Shown: positions 14,364 to 23,142 of the stretch, piece after piece
How positions within the stretch are numbered: position 1 is the stretch's first letter
How the letters are laid out: each line of letters starts with the position of its first letter
NCBI GenBank assembly: GCA_964580655.1
Contig: CAZOMR010000014.1
Coordinates: forward strand, 1 to 26,195
Length of the DNA stretch: 26,195 bases
Direction of reading: 5' to 3'
DNA from: CAZOMR01 sp964580655
Lineage (GTDB): Bacteria; RBG-13-61-14; CAZOMR01
Notes under the pieces: generated by a model
What the model was told of the DNA's origin: nothing
The model's input: only the letters and a program-made list of their open reading frames with translations
The model's database searches: none
Translations under genes and position numbers: made by a program

Positions 14364-16802
14364 ATGGCCTTGCGCGAACCAGGCAAAGTGAGCAAGCTCC
14401 CGGAAGTACCTTCCCATGACAGGAAGGAATGGCAGAAAAATATCCAGCATCTCTATCGGAGGCATCCCGCATCCATCAAGTGGGCTATTAACCTCATTAC
14501 CAGCCTGTTCATCGTCATCATTGTGCTTTATCCTCGTGAGCCACAATCCCTGAAAAGATTTGAACACGAGGGCATAGCCACCAGGACCATACGGGTATTC
14601 AGGAATATGGATGTCGAAGACAAGGCAAGCACTGAAAGCAAGAGAAAAGAGGCCGCCGATTCCGCACTGGCTGTATATGATCTGGACACCAAGGCCCGGG
14701 CCAACACAAAGGACCGCCTGGGAAAATTCTTCAATGACTTTCGGGAGCTTTATCCCCCTGAAACCAGAGACAGAACTGGCGAGACCGAAAGGATCCATGT
14801 GCCCCCGGACTTCCGCCAGGAACGCTCAGACCAGATTCTTAAAGAGTTGAATATCTCCCTGACCCCGGCTCAGATTGAAGCCTTGAAAAAAGACCACTTC
14901 TCTTCAAATCTGGAAGCCGCGATAGTCGCATCTCTGGAACCCATCCTCACTCAGCCACTTGTTATCAGTCGTGAGCTTTTGTTAAAGGAAAAGGGCAAGG
15001 GCGTTATAGCGCGTAAACTCCCGGGGGATGAGCGATTGATCCTCAAGGACCTTGAGGGTGTCCTGGACCTGGACGGAGCCAGGGAGATTATTGAAACATC
15101 TCTTCGGCAAAGTCTGAAAGGCAAATCCGAGAACCTGTTTGCCGCGGCCCTGGAACTCGCCCGTCATATGTTAATTCCCACGCTCACCTTCAACAAGGAT
15201 GAGACTGAAAAGGAACGCGAAAATGTGGTGGCACAGGTCAAGCCGGTTTTTTTCAAGCTGAAAAAGGGTGAGATCATCGTGCGCAAAGGCGATCGTATCG
15301 CCGAGCCCCAGTTGAGCAAGATAAAGGCTATCAGCGAGGTCCAGCCCTCGTCTAGTTCCCCGCTTCTCTTCTTCGGCCTCTTTGTAATCACCCTCTTCAT
15401 GCTCGCCACCGTGTTCAACTTCGCATCCCGCAACATCCGCAAGTTCAGCTTTGATTCCCGGGACCTGGTATATCTATCCTCGGTAATGGTCTTCAGTCTG
15501 CTCGCGCTCAAAGGGCTTGAATATCTTTCCGGCCCACTGCGTGAAACCCTTACTGGAATTCCAGAGGGAGTGAAATTTCATTACCTCCTGGCTCTGGCAG
15601 GAAGCACCATGCTGGTGCGTCTTGCGCTGAATTCCGAGGTGGCATTGATCTTTGCTCTCCTGATTAGCATTCTCGCAGGTCTGGTGGCAGAACAAAGTCT
15701 GCCGTATGTCTTCTATACCATGGTCGGAAGCTTCGTCGCGGCTGGCGAGGTCGGGCAGTGTAAACAGAGGAGCACAATCCTGCGGGCCGGCCTCATACTC
15801 GGAACAGTCAACCTCGTAGTCATACTCGCTCTCTCCCTGATCGAAAACCAGGTCTTTGATGCAAGAATAATTCTCTATAACGGCCTCTTTGGCTTTATCG
15901 GAGGAATATTTGCATCCATCATTATCACCGGGGTTGTCCCGATCATCGAGTCCATCTTCGGATACGCCACTGACATAAAATTACTTGAATTGCTGAACCA
16001 GGATCACAAGCTATTGAAGGATATGGCCATTCACGCCCCGGGAACTCACCAGCACAGCATACTTGTCGCCAACCTGGCCGAGGCCGCGACCGAAGCCGCG
16101 CACGCCAATCCCCTGCTCGCACGCGTGATGGCAATGTATCACGACATCGGCAAGATAAACAAGCCCGCCTACTTTGCGGAAAACCTGTGGGACCGCGAGA
16201 ATCCGCACCTCAAGCTCAAGCCCACCATGTCAGCGCTCATCATCACCAATCATGTAAAGGAAGGCGTGGAGATGGCGGAGAAGCACCACCTGCCCCAGCC
16301 CGTGATAGATGGAATTCAACAGCATCACGGCTCAAGCATGATCAAGTATTTTTACGACAAGGCCAAGGAGGCAGAGGACCCGGAAATCGAGACCATCAAC
16401 CCCCAGGATTTCCGCTACCCTGGCCCCAAACCGCAGACGCGCGAGACCGGCATCCTTATGCTCGCGGATGTAGTAGAGAGCGCGGCGCGCACCCTTCGCG
16501 AACCGAACCAGGCGCGGATCCAGGGCATGGTGCAAAAACTGATTAACAGGGTCTTTATCGACGGCCAGCTTGATGAATGCGAGCTCACCCTCAAAGACTT
16601 GAATGCTATTGCAAAGAGCTTCAATAAAGTTCTCGCCGCAATGTATCATCAGCGGCCGGACTATTTCGAACCTGTGCAAAAAGGAGCTGAACCTGCAAGG
16701 AATAAAGATGCGGATCAGGATAAGCGTACAGTCAAGACGAAAAATAGCAAAGCCCCGGATTCGGAAGAGGGTGAAGAGTATCTTAAGCGCCTTGGAATGT
16801 AA
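14364..16802 (+). CDS. pgpH: PgpH-type 7TM-HD phosphodiesterase (c-di-AMP hydrolase family)
   Basis: This 812-residue membrane protein belongs to the 7TMR-HD family, whose characterised members degrade cyclic di-AMP. A first membrane helix (about 35-57) leads into an extracytoplasmic domain (about 60-325). Seven helices follow between about 331 and 535, then a cytoplasmic HD domain. The HD pair is H593-D594 in MYHDIGK, with HAPGTHQHS before it and IQQHHGSS after it supplying further metal ligands. The tail from about 765 is charged and low in complexity, and its coding sequence overlaps the start of ybeY by 95 bp. AAAGGAGC precedes the ATG. No diadenylate cyclase is in the window, so c-di-AMP use here is inferred from the family. 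Confidence 0.93.
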   Translation: MALREPGKVSKLPEVPSHDRKEWQKNIQHLYRRHPASIKWAINLITSLFIVIIVLYPREPQSLKRFEHEGIATRTIRVFRNMDVEDKASTESKRKEAADSALAVYDLDTKARANTKDRLGKFFNDFRELYPPETRDRTGETERIHVPPDFRQERSDQILKELNISLTPAQIEALKKDHFSSNLEAAIVASLEPILTQPLVISRELLLKEKGKGVIARKLPGDERLILKDLEGVLDLDGAREIIETSLRQSLKGKSENLFAAALELARHMLIPTLTFNKDETEKERENVVAQVKPVFFKLKKGEIIVRKGDRIAEPQLSKIKAISEVQPSSSSPLLFFGLFVITLFMLATVFNFASRNIRKFSFDSRDLVYLSSVMVFSLLALKGLEYLSGPLRETLTGIPEGVKFHYLLALAGSTMLVRLALNSEVALIFALLISILAGLVAEQSLPYVFYTMVGSFVAAGEVGQCKQRSTILRAGLILGTVNLVVILALSLIENQVFDARIILYNGLFGFIGGIFASIIITGVVPIIESIFGYATDIKLLELLNQDHKLLKDMAIHAPGTHQHSILVANLAEAATEAAHANPLLARVMAMYHDIGKINKPAYFAENLWDRENPHLKLKPTMSALIITNHVKEGVEMAEKHHLPQPVIDGIQQHHGSSMIKYFYDKAKEAEDPEIETINPQDFRYPGPKPQTRETGILMLADVVESAARTLREPNQARIQGMVQKLINRVFIDGQLDECELTLKDLNAIAKSFNKVLAAMYHQRPDYFEPVQKGAEPARNKDADQDKRTVKTKNSKAPDSEEGEEYLKRLGM

Positions 16803-17154
16803 CGAGGCTGAACTGAGCTTGCTTTTTGTGGATGACGGGGATATGCTCAGGCTCAACCGCACCTGGCGCGGGAAAGACAGGCCAACCGATGTGCTAGCCT
16901 TTTCCCAGCAGGAAGGGCTCATCCCTCCGGGCCAAGAAAATTTACTCGGAGATGTCGTCATCTCAGTCGAGTCAGCAGGGCGCCAGGCTAAAGAGCGCCG
17001 CACCAGCATTGAGCAAGAACTGGATGCTCTTCTGGTTCACGGGATACTTCATCTTTTCGGGTATGACCACGAGGCCAGTGCCAGCCGGGCCAGGGCAATG
17101 CGGAAGAAAGAAAAGGATATACTTGAAAGACTACAAAGAAGGGAAAAATCATGA
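16708..17154 (+). CDS. ybeY: Endoribonuclease YbeY (rRNA maturation factor)
   Basis: YbeY is a zinc-dependent RNase involved in 16S rRNA 3'-end maturation and ribosome quality control. The signature HGILHLFGYDH is present with zinc ligands H111, H115 and H121; RGKDRPTDVLAF and GDVVIS are the other family motifs. I chose the ATG at 16708, which gives 148 residues with a typical YbeY N-terminus. Upstream in-frame starts would add sequence that is simply the pgpH end read in another frame. This start places the first 95 bp inside pgpH in the +1 frame, with CAAGG ahead of it. The stop overlaps the lnt start (ATGA). Confidence 0.93.
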   Translation: MRIRISVQSRRKIAKPRIRKRVKSILSALECNEAELSLLFVDDGDMLRLNRTWRGKDRPTDVLAFSQQEGLIPPGQENLLGDVVISVESAGRQAKERRTSIEQELDALLVHGILHLFGYDHEASASRARAMRKKEKDILERLQRREKS

Positions 17155-18698
17155 CACGCCGCTCCCTGGCTTTAGCCCTGGGCTCCGGGCTGATCCAGAT
17201 TCTCAGCTTCCCGCTTTCGGGAGGCTTCTCCTTTGGCTTCCTGGCATGGGTGTCCCTTGTTCCGCTTTTTCTTGCCATCGAGGGCAAAACACTTAAACAG
17301 GCTTTTCTACTCGGTGGTCTTTCCGGCATGGTCGCCTTTGCCGGCCTGCTTTACTGGATCGTCTACTGCATGGACATCTATACTGATATGCCCTTCATCG
17401 TGGCCATAATGGTGTTCCTCCTTCTAGTCCTCATTATGGCCGCACTCCAGGGCCTCTTTGCGGTTCTGTTCAACTGGCTGTCCATGAAGATACCGCTATT
17501 CTCACTGGTCCTCGCACCCTGTATCTGGGTCGCACTGGAGTTGCTCCGCACCTACTTTCCACTAGGAGGATTCCCCTGGGACCTGATGGGCATCTCGCAA
17601 CATCGCATCCTCCCTCTGATACAAATAGCAGAACTCACCGGCGTTTATGGAATATCCTTCGCCATTGTCCTTGTCAACCTGGCTCTTGCAAGGGCAATCT
17701 CAGCTCGCTCCCGGAGCCAGCCAGCCTGGAGAGAAATCATCCTGAGTCTTGCAATAGTGCTTTTACTTGCTATCTTCGGATACCTCCGGATATTCCAGGT
17801 AGACCGGGCATTTCAAGACCAGCCATCCTTGAAGGTCGCCATTGTTCAGGGAAATATTGACCAGGCTGTCAAATGGGATAATGACCTGTTCTGGCGAAAT
17901 CACTTTATCCATGTCCGGCTCAGCGAAGAAGTTCTCTTGGAAAAAACCGACCTGCTCATCTGGCCCGAGGCGGCCATCACTACCTACCTCAAAGATGAAT
18001 GGGAAAGGCGTTCCGCACTTATCAGGAGCATCAGCAAGTTTGATGCTTATTTCCTGGTGGGAAGCATAACCCGCATCCATGATAATAACCGTCAATATGT
18101 TTATAACTCAGCTTACCTCTTTGCGCCATATGCAGAGGAACTCCTGGGCCGCTACGATAAAATCCACCTTGTGCCCTTTGGTGAATATGTGCCCATGAAG
18201 AAACTGCTCTTTTTTGCGGATGTCATTGCAGGCGGAGCCACCGGAGATACCGACCCCGGGAGCGAGGTCTATGTCTTTGACACCGGGAAATTCCGCTTCG
18301 GATGCGTGATCTGCTTCGAGGTTACTCTTCCTGATCTGGTGCGCAGATTCAAAAAGGCCGGCGCCGAGTTCATGACCACGATAACAAACGACGCCTGGTT
18401 CGGAAAGACCAGCGCACCATACCAGCACCATGCAAATGTAATCCTGCGCTGTGTGGAAAACAGGATATATTTAGCCCGCTCGGCCCAGACCGGAATATCA
18501 TCCATCGTTGATCCTGTAGGAAGGGTGGTCACAAAAAGCCGGATTTACGAGCCTGCATCCCTGCGCGGAGAAATCCGGCTTAGTTCATACAATACTATCT
18601 ATACCCGGTTCGGGGACTGGTTCGCTTATCTGGTATCCATCATTACCGTTATGGGAATTGTCATTTCTGCAACCCGATCCCGGAAAAATAAATTCTGA
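17151..18698 (+). CDS. lnt: Apolipoprotein N-acyltransferase
   Basis: Lnt adds the third acyl chain to the N-terminal cysteine of lipoproteins at the inner membrane, a hallmark of bacteria with an outer membrane. The 515-residue protein has membrane segments between about 5 and 215 and a nitrilase-like periplasmic domain (about 225-480), then a final helix near 490-510. The catalytic triad is E273 in WPEAAITTY, K337 in YDKIHLVPFGEY and C388 in VICFEVTLPD. ITNDAWFGKTSAPYQH is also characteristic. It overlaps ybeY by 4 bp and is followed 13 bp later by prfB. Confidence 0.96.
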   Translation: MTRRSLALALGSGLIQILSFPLSGGFSFGFLAWVSLVPLFLAIEGKTLKQAFLLGGLSGMVAFAGLLYWIVYCMDIYTDMPFIVAIMVFLLLVLIMAALQGLFAVLFNWLSMKIPLFSLVLAPCIWVALELLRTYFPLGGFPWDLMGISQHRILPLIQIAELTGVYGISFAIVLVNLALARAISARSRSQPAWREIILSLAIVLLLAIFGYLRIFQVDRAFQDQPSLKVAIVQGNIDQAVKWDNDLFWRNHFIHVRLSEEVLLEKTDLLIWPEAAITTYLKDEWERRSALIRSISKFDAYFLVGSITRIHDNNRQYVYNSAYLFAPYAEELLGRYDKIHLVPFGEYVPMKKLLFFADVIAGGATGDTDPGSEVYVFDTGKFRFGCVICFEVTLPDLVRRFKKAGAEFMTTITNDAWFGKTSAPYQHHANVILRCVENRIYLARSAQTGISSIVDPVGRVVTKSRIYEPASLRGEIRLSSYNTIYTRFGDWFAYLVSIITVMGIVISATRSRKNKF

Positions 18699-18711
18699 TT
18701 GGAGGGTGATC

Positions 18712-19837
18712 ATGATTTTAGAATCCCAGGAAAAGGTGAAGGTGCTCCACGAAGAGATTAACGAGATCAGGGGGTATCTTTGACCCTGAAGGCTGGCAGA
18801 AGCGCATTCAAGAATTAGAGGGAAAGATGTCCGCGGCTGATTTCTGGAGCCATCCGGAAGAAGCAAAACGAATTAACCAGGAATGTACCCGTCTTCGGGA
18901 GCGCCTCGATAATTGGCGGAAACTAGAGCAGGATTTCGATGATGCGAGGGTTCTGCTTGAGCTTGCTACGGAGGAGAACGACGAGGCCAATCTTAAAGAG
19001 GCCGCGGAAACCCTTGCCCGAATAGATGCCCGAGTCAAGGAGGTCAAGCTTGAGAGTCTGCTCTCTGACAAACACGATGCCAGAGACGCAATCCTGTCTT
19101 TGAACGCGGGCGCAGGCGGCACCGAGGCCCAGGACTGGACGGAGATGCTTTTGCGCATGTATCTGCGCTATGCGGAGCGCTCCGGTTTTAAGGCCAGTAT
19201 AGTGGACATCCTTGCCGGGGAAGAGGCTGGTTTGAAGAGTGTTACCCTTTCCGTCACCGGCCCTTATGCATACGGGCGCCTGAAGTCCGAGAGCGGTGTC
19301 CACCGTCTTGTCCGCATCTCTCCCTTTGACGCGAACAAGCGCCGTCACACATCCTTTGCCGCAGTCTTTGCCATGCCGGACATCGAGGATGATATAGAGG
19401 TGGATGTCCGGCCGGAAGATATTCGCGTGGATACCTACAGGGCAAGCGGCCACGGGGGCCAGCATGTAAACAAGACATCATCCGCGGTACGGATTACCCA
19501 TATCCCCACCGGCATAGTGGTCCAGTGCCAGAACGAGCGATCCCAGCACAAGAATAAGGCCATGGCCATGAGGGTGTTGAAGGCCCGTCTATATGAACGC
19601 GAGCAGGCAAAGCGCGATGAGCAGATCAGCCAGGAATTTCATTCCGACAAGAAGGACATTGAATGGGGAAGCCAGATTAGATCGTATGTGCTACAACCCT
19701 ACCAGATGGTGAAAGACCTGCGTACCGGGCACGAAAGCCCCTCCCCACAGGATGTTCTGGACGGAAACCTCGGACCATTTATCGAGGCCTACCTCAAACA
19801 CGAGGCCGCTAAAAAGATAATTCCAGGAGAGAGCTGA
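18712..19837 (+). CDS. prfB: Peptide chain release factor 2, with programmed +1 frameshift
   Basis: RF2 ends translation at UAA and UGA. Translation from the ATG at 18712 (GGAGGG upstream) gives 23 codons and then an in-frame TGA at 18781-18783; shifting +1 at that point joins the main frame from 18782. The full product is about 374 residues. The peptide-release motif GGQ falls at about 248-250 in SGHGGQHVNKT, almost the same number as in E. coli RF2, which confirms the joined reading. NAGAGGTEAQDW and the SPF-type stop-recognition region (RISPFDANKRRHTSFA) are also seen. Low RF2 lets UGA be bypassed, so the gene is autoregulated. Its stop overlaps the lysyl-tRNA synthetase start (TGATG). Confidence 0.96.
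18769..18784 (+). promoter_or_regulatory. prfB programmed frameshift signal
   Basis: AGGGGGTATCTTTGAC is the same arrangement as the E. coli RF2 site: an internal Shine-Dalgarno-like AGGGGG three bases upstream of the slippery CTT codon, then the UGA stop followed by C, a weak termination context. Ribosomes slip from CTT onto TTT and continue in the +1 frame when RF2 is scarce. Confidence 0.97.
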
Positions 19838-21414
19838 TGCCGAAAAAACCGGGATCCTGGCCGTTCATGGAGGCCCAGAAAATCTCAGCCCGGCTGAAAA
19901 AGCAGGACCATCCTGACCCGATAGTGTTCGAGACAGGCTTCGGCCCCTCCGGCCTTCCTCACATAGGGACATTTGCCGAGGTCGCCCGAACCGTGTTCGT
20001 AAAAAACGCGTTTGAACATCTTACAGGACGGACGGCCGTGATATATGCCTTTTGCGATGACATGGACGGACTCCGCCGGGTGCCAAAGAATTTGCCAAAC
20101 CAGGACATGCTGGCCGAGCACCTCGGGAAACCCCTGAGCGCTATTCCTGATCCATTCGGCTGTTGCGAATCCTACTCCGACCACATGGAGAATGAACTGG
20201 TCAAACTACTGGATCACTACAGGTTCGACTACCAGCTCAAGATCTCGACAAAGGAATACAAGACCGGTGCCTTTAATCCCGGCCTGCACCTTATCCTGGA
20301 AAATGTGGAACCGATAAAGCAGATCATCATTCCCACTCTAAAGGATGAAAACAGGGAGAACTGGTCTCCATTTTTCCCGGTCTGCGCAAACTGCGGTCGG
20401 ATATATACCACCCGTGTCAGCGGATATTTCCCGGACAGGGACTCTATCTCATACGAGTGCGTGGAATCCTTTGGAGAGGGGAACGGGATCAAGGGCTGTG
20501 GCCATAAGGCCGAGACGAGCATCCTGGACGGATCGGTCAAGGTGGGCTGGAAGGTGGACTGGGCCTTGCGCTGGTTGTCCTATCATGTCACCTACGAGAT
20601 GTACGGCAAGGACTTGATTGATTCCGCACGTCTGTCCGGCAGGATCCAGCGAATGCTCGGGGGCCAGCCCCCCGAAGGCATGACCTATGAGATGTTCCTC
20701 AGTGAGGATGGAAAGAAGATATCTAAAAGTATCGGCGAGGGCCTGACCATTGACACCTGGCTGAAATATGCGCCGATAGAGTCCTTGCTATTTTATCTTT
20801 TCCATAATCCGAGAAAACAGCGCCGGCTTTACTTTGATGTTATCCCGAGGAATGTTGATGAATACCTGGCCGAGGTGATGCGGTATCCCGGGCTTCCTGA
20901 GAAAGAGAGGTGCGACAGCTTTCTCTGGCAGATCGAGCGGAGCGGCCACGATGTCCCGGTCTATACCTCGAACATAAACTTCTCCATGGTAAACAACCTC
21001 ATCTCCGCCATGGGCGCGGACAATAAAGACCTGCTTCTCAATTACCTGAAGCGCTATGATCCGAGTGTGAGTGATAATAAAAAGATAGTCTCCGACCTGG
21101 TTGATTCGGGCCTGAATTATTTCCGGGACTTTATAGAGCCGCAAAAGAAACACAGAAAGCCAACCCAGAATGAAGCAGAAATTCTCAGGGAACTAAAAGA
21201 CCGCCTCGATGCATACCAGGGCGAGGATGAGGATGAAATTCAGGCTATGGTCTTTGATGTAGCAAGGGATAAAGGTATAGAACCAGCGGACTTATTCAAA
21301 ACCATATACCAGGTACTGCTCGGACAGGACAGGGGACCCCGATTCGGAACATTCACAAGGCTGATCGGAAAAGACAGAGTGAAAAGCCTGATTCAGGAAA
21401 AACTAAAAGCATAA
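19837..21414 (+). CDS. lysK: Class I lysyl-tRNA synthetase
   Basis: This 525-residue enzyme charges tRNA-Lys and is of the class I (Rossmann fold) type, found mainly in archaea, spirochaetes, alphaproteobacteria and scattered other bacteria, not the class II LysS of most bacteria. The HIGH-equivalent is GPSGLPHIGTF (about 36-46), the KMSKS-equivalent is KISKS at 294-298, and a cysteine set (CANC, then YECVE and KGCGHK) near 185-228 is the zinc-binding insert. The C-terminal helical anticodon-binding region is complete. The ATG shares one base with the prfB stop, so the two are translationally coupled. No class II lysS is in the window. Confidence 0.95.
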   Translation: MPKKPGSWPFMEAQKISARLKKQDHPDPIVFETGFGPSGLPHIGTFAEVARTVFVKNAFEHLTGRTAVIYAFCDDMDGLRRVPKNLPNQDMLAEHLGKPLSAIPDPFGCCESYSDHMENELVKLLDHYRFDYQLKISTKEYKTGAFNPGLHLILENVEPIKQIIIPTLKDENRENWSPFFPVCANCGRIYTTRVSGYFPDRDSISYECVESFGEGNGIKGCGHKAETSILDGSVKVGWKVDWALRWLSYHVTYEMYGKDLIDSARLSGRIQRMLGGQPPEGMTYEMFLSEDGKKISKSIGEGLTIDTWLKYAPIESLLFYLFHNPRKQRRLYFDVIPRNVDEYLAEVMRYPGLPEKERCDSFLWQIERSGHDVPVYTSNINFSMVNNLISAMGADNKDLLLNYLKRYDPSVSDNKKIVSDLVDSGLNYFRDFIEPQKKHRKPTQNEAEILRELKDRLDAYQGEDEDEIQAMVFDVARDKGIEPADLFKTIYQVLLGQDRGPRFGTFTRLIGKDRVKSLIQEKLKA

Positions 21415-21448
21415 CAAACGCAATAAAGTAAAGCCCTGGCCCCAATTC

Positions 21449-22090
21449 CTACTTCTTCTTCCAGGTTCCTCCAGACTCTATCCTCCGTTTGACATGCTCG
21501 GCCACATTGGGAAGGTCCCGCGAGGTGATATAGTTCTGTATGAACCCTGGCACCTTCAGGCCTGTCTCAACCTTGGTAACCGCGTAGATGAAAAGAGTGG
21601 TCTTGTCATCCTTCTTCTCGAACCGGAAGAATCCGGAGGTTTCCTCCAGATCGTGAGGCCTGCTTTTATCCAGGTCATAGTTAATCCGGTGCTTCTCATG
21701 GTCAATCGTGTACTTGATGTAGTAGGATATTTCCAGGACATAGAACTCGAAAATCTTTTGAATCAGCGCCTGGGTTTTGCTTGATTCAATGACCACGGTG
21801 CCCTTCTGCCTGGGAAAATATAAATGATGCTTGTCAAACTCGCAGAAGATCTTCCAGCATTCTTTTATCGGCGCATTGATCAATATCAATGACCGCGCAT
21901 ACCCGCCGGTCGTGCCATCAGCATTCTCGGTCTTTACATACTCGTAGACAGCCTTCCCGGCTTCAAGGTCCTTCTTCTGCTCGGGCTTGAGCTTCTCCCA
22001 CTCCCCAGACATGGAAACCGCACTGGCAAGCAGAAAGCCAAGATAAATCGCAAAAACCAACATAACCCTTTTCATGATTCTTTCCATCAT
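21449..22090 (-). CDS. Secreted SRPBCC/START-like domain protein
   Basis: The 213-residue protein has an N-terminal signal peptide (about 7-27, ending ASAVSMS) followed by a helix-grip domain of the SRPBCC / polyketide cyclase-START type (about 60-205). Supporting features are LILINAPIKECWKIFCEF near the start of the fold, alternating beta strands (TLFIYAVTKVETGLKVP), and a long C-terminal helix (VAEHVKRRIES). Such domains bind hydrophobic ligands; the ligand here is unknown and transport of lipids in the periplasm is only a guess. GAGGA lies six bases before the ATG at 22090. It is divergent from the envelope operon and convergent with lysK. Confidence 0.72.
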   Translation of the reverse strand: MMERIMKRVMLVFAIYLGFLLASAVSMSGEWEKLKPEQKKDLEAGKAVYEYVKTENADGTTGGYARSLILINAPIKECWKIFCEFDKHHLYFPRQKGTVVIESSKTQALIQKIFEFYVLEISYYIKYTIDHEKHRINYDLDKSRPHDLEETSGFFRFEKKDDKTTLFIYAVTKVETGLKVPGFIQNYITSRDLPNVAEHVKRRIESGGTWKKK

Positions 22091-22104
22091 CCAATATCCT
22101 CGAC

Positions 22105-22153
22105 TGACAGGTCATATATAATTAAGATTCTATCAGTCTCTCAAGACCTGTCA
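22105..22153. repeat. 9-bp inverted repeat spanning the divergent promoter region
   Basis: TGACAGGTC (22105-22113) is matched by its perfect reverse complement GACCTGTCA (22145-22153). The right arm overlaps the minus-strand -35 box and the left arm lies just past the predicted minus-strand transcription start, so the pair would flank that promoter as an operator could. Confidence 0.45.
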
Positions 22154-22154
22154 A
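22127..22154 (-). promoter_or_regulatory. Promoter of the SRPBCC-like gene
   Basis: On the minus strand TTGACA (22154-22149) is followed after 16 bp by TAGAAT (22132-22127). The start of transcription would be about 30 nt upstream of the ATG at 22090. Confidence 0.55.
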
Positions 22155-22163
22155 ATTTTTCGC

Positions 22164-22193
22164 TTGACAAGAAACCCTGTAAGATTGTATAAT
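22164..22193 (+). promoter_or_regulatory. Consensus promoter of the ybgF-like/LysM operon
   Basis: TTGACA (22164-22169) and TATAAT (22188-22193) are both perfect and 18 bp apart. Its -35 box is only 9 bp from the divergent -35 box on the other strand. Transcription would start near 22200, about 50 nt before the ATG at 22253. Confidence 0.8.
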
Positions 22194-22252
22194 TTTTAAT
22201 AGATATTGAGCAGGCGCATAATGTTTGTATGTGGCTTTTGCAGGGGAAGATC

Positions 22253-23095
22253 ATGAGGATGCGGAAGGCTAAACTCAGGATAGCGCTTGGTTTATGTCTT
22301 TTCTGCCTTCCATTGCTCCAGGCGAGGGCGGTAAGCAAAGCCGAGCTTGAGCAAAGAACCCAGGAGCTTGAGAAGCGGATCGAGGAGCTTTGCCAGGAAC
22401 TGGATGAATTGAACATCCGTCTGGAGATGATCCTCAACCGGATGGAAACCCTGGAGAAAAGCACTCTGCCCTCTCCTGATGCCAGGACCGGGGAGAAGGG
22501 AGCATCCCCGGTGCCGGATTCTCGCGACCTTGAGGTGATCAAGTTGAAACCAGAGCCAAGAGCTCCAGCTTCAGTAGCTTCTCAGCCACCTGCTCCTAAG
22601 CCTCGCCCCAGGATCACCCCGACCCCATGGCCCAAGGACCCTGTGCTCCGTGTCGGCAATGTTACCATGTCGCCTCAACCACAAGCGGAAGGGCCTTCAC
22701 TCCCGGATAAAGAAGAAGCACTGGCCATCTACCAGGAGGGAGTGCGGCTGTATGAAGACAAAGATTACCAGGCCGCTGTTGAAAAATTTGAAGATTTTAT
22801 CTTTGAGACCGGGGAAGACAAAGACCTGGATCGAGCATATTTCTGGCTGGGAGAGTGCTATTACAATCTAGGAGATATGGAGAGAGCACTGGAGAGCTTT
22901 GGGAGGATCACGGATGTTTACCCTGAGAGCACCAGTGCTCCCGAGGCCCTCTTTAAGATCGGACTCATTTATATTGAGCAAAATGCTGATTCCAAAGCGA
23001 GGGATGCTTTTCGTGATCTGACTATTCTCTATCCCTTCAGCGACCTGGTTCAGGATGCCGAAAAGAAGTTAAAGGAGATCAAATCCCGTGATTAA
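22253..23095 (+). CDS. YbgF/CpoB-like periplasmic TPR protein
   Basis: This 280-residue protein has a signal peptide (about 5-24, ending LLQARA), an N-terminal coiled coil (about 27-65; heptad-like ELEQRTQELEKRIEEL), a proline-rich linker (about 80-145) and C-terminal tetratricopeptide repeats (about 156-280; EALAIYQEGVRLYEDKDYQ, FWLGECYYNLGDMERAL, YPFSDLVQDAEKKL). Coiled coil plus TPR is the layout of CpoB/YbgF of the Tol-Pal system, which coordinates outer-membrane constriction with peptidoglycan synthesis. No tol genes are in the window, so a Tol role is inferred from architecture. AGGGGAAG lies just upstream of the chosen ATG; an in-frame GTG eight codons earlier lacks that support. Confidence 0.85.
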   Translation: MRMRKAKLRIALGLCLFCLPLLQARAVSKAELEQRTQELEKRIEELCQELDELNIRLEMILNRMETLEKSTLPSPDARTGEKGASPVPDSRDLEVIKLKPEPRAPASVASQPPAPKPRPRITPTPWPKDPVLRVGNVTMSPQPQAEGPSLPDKEEALAIYQEGVRLYEDKDYQAAVEKFEDFIFETGEDKDLDRAYFWLGECYYNLGDMERALESFGRITDVYPESTSAPEALFKIGLIYIEQNADSKARDAFRDLTILYPFSDLVQDAEKKLKEIKSRD

Positions 23096-23142
23096 TCATG
23101 ACTTGGCCCGGAAGGCGCCGGACTGAGAAAAAGGAGGACGAG

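Noticed and set aside
18827..18829. Internal ATG as the prfB start
   Set aside because: The classic frameshift site and the 23-codon leader frame upstream give the complete RF2, with the GGQ motif at the expected residue number.
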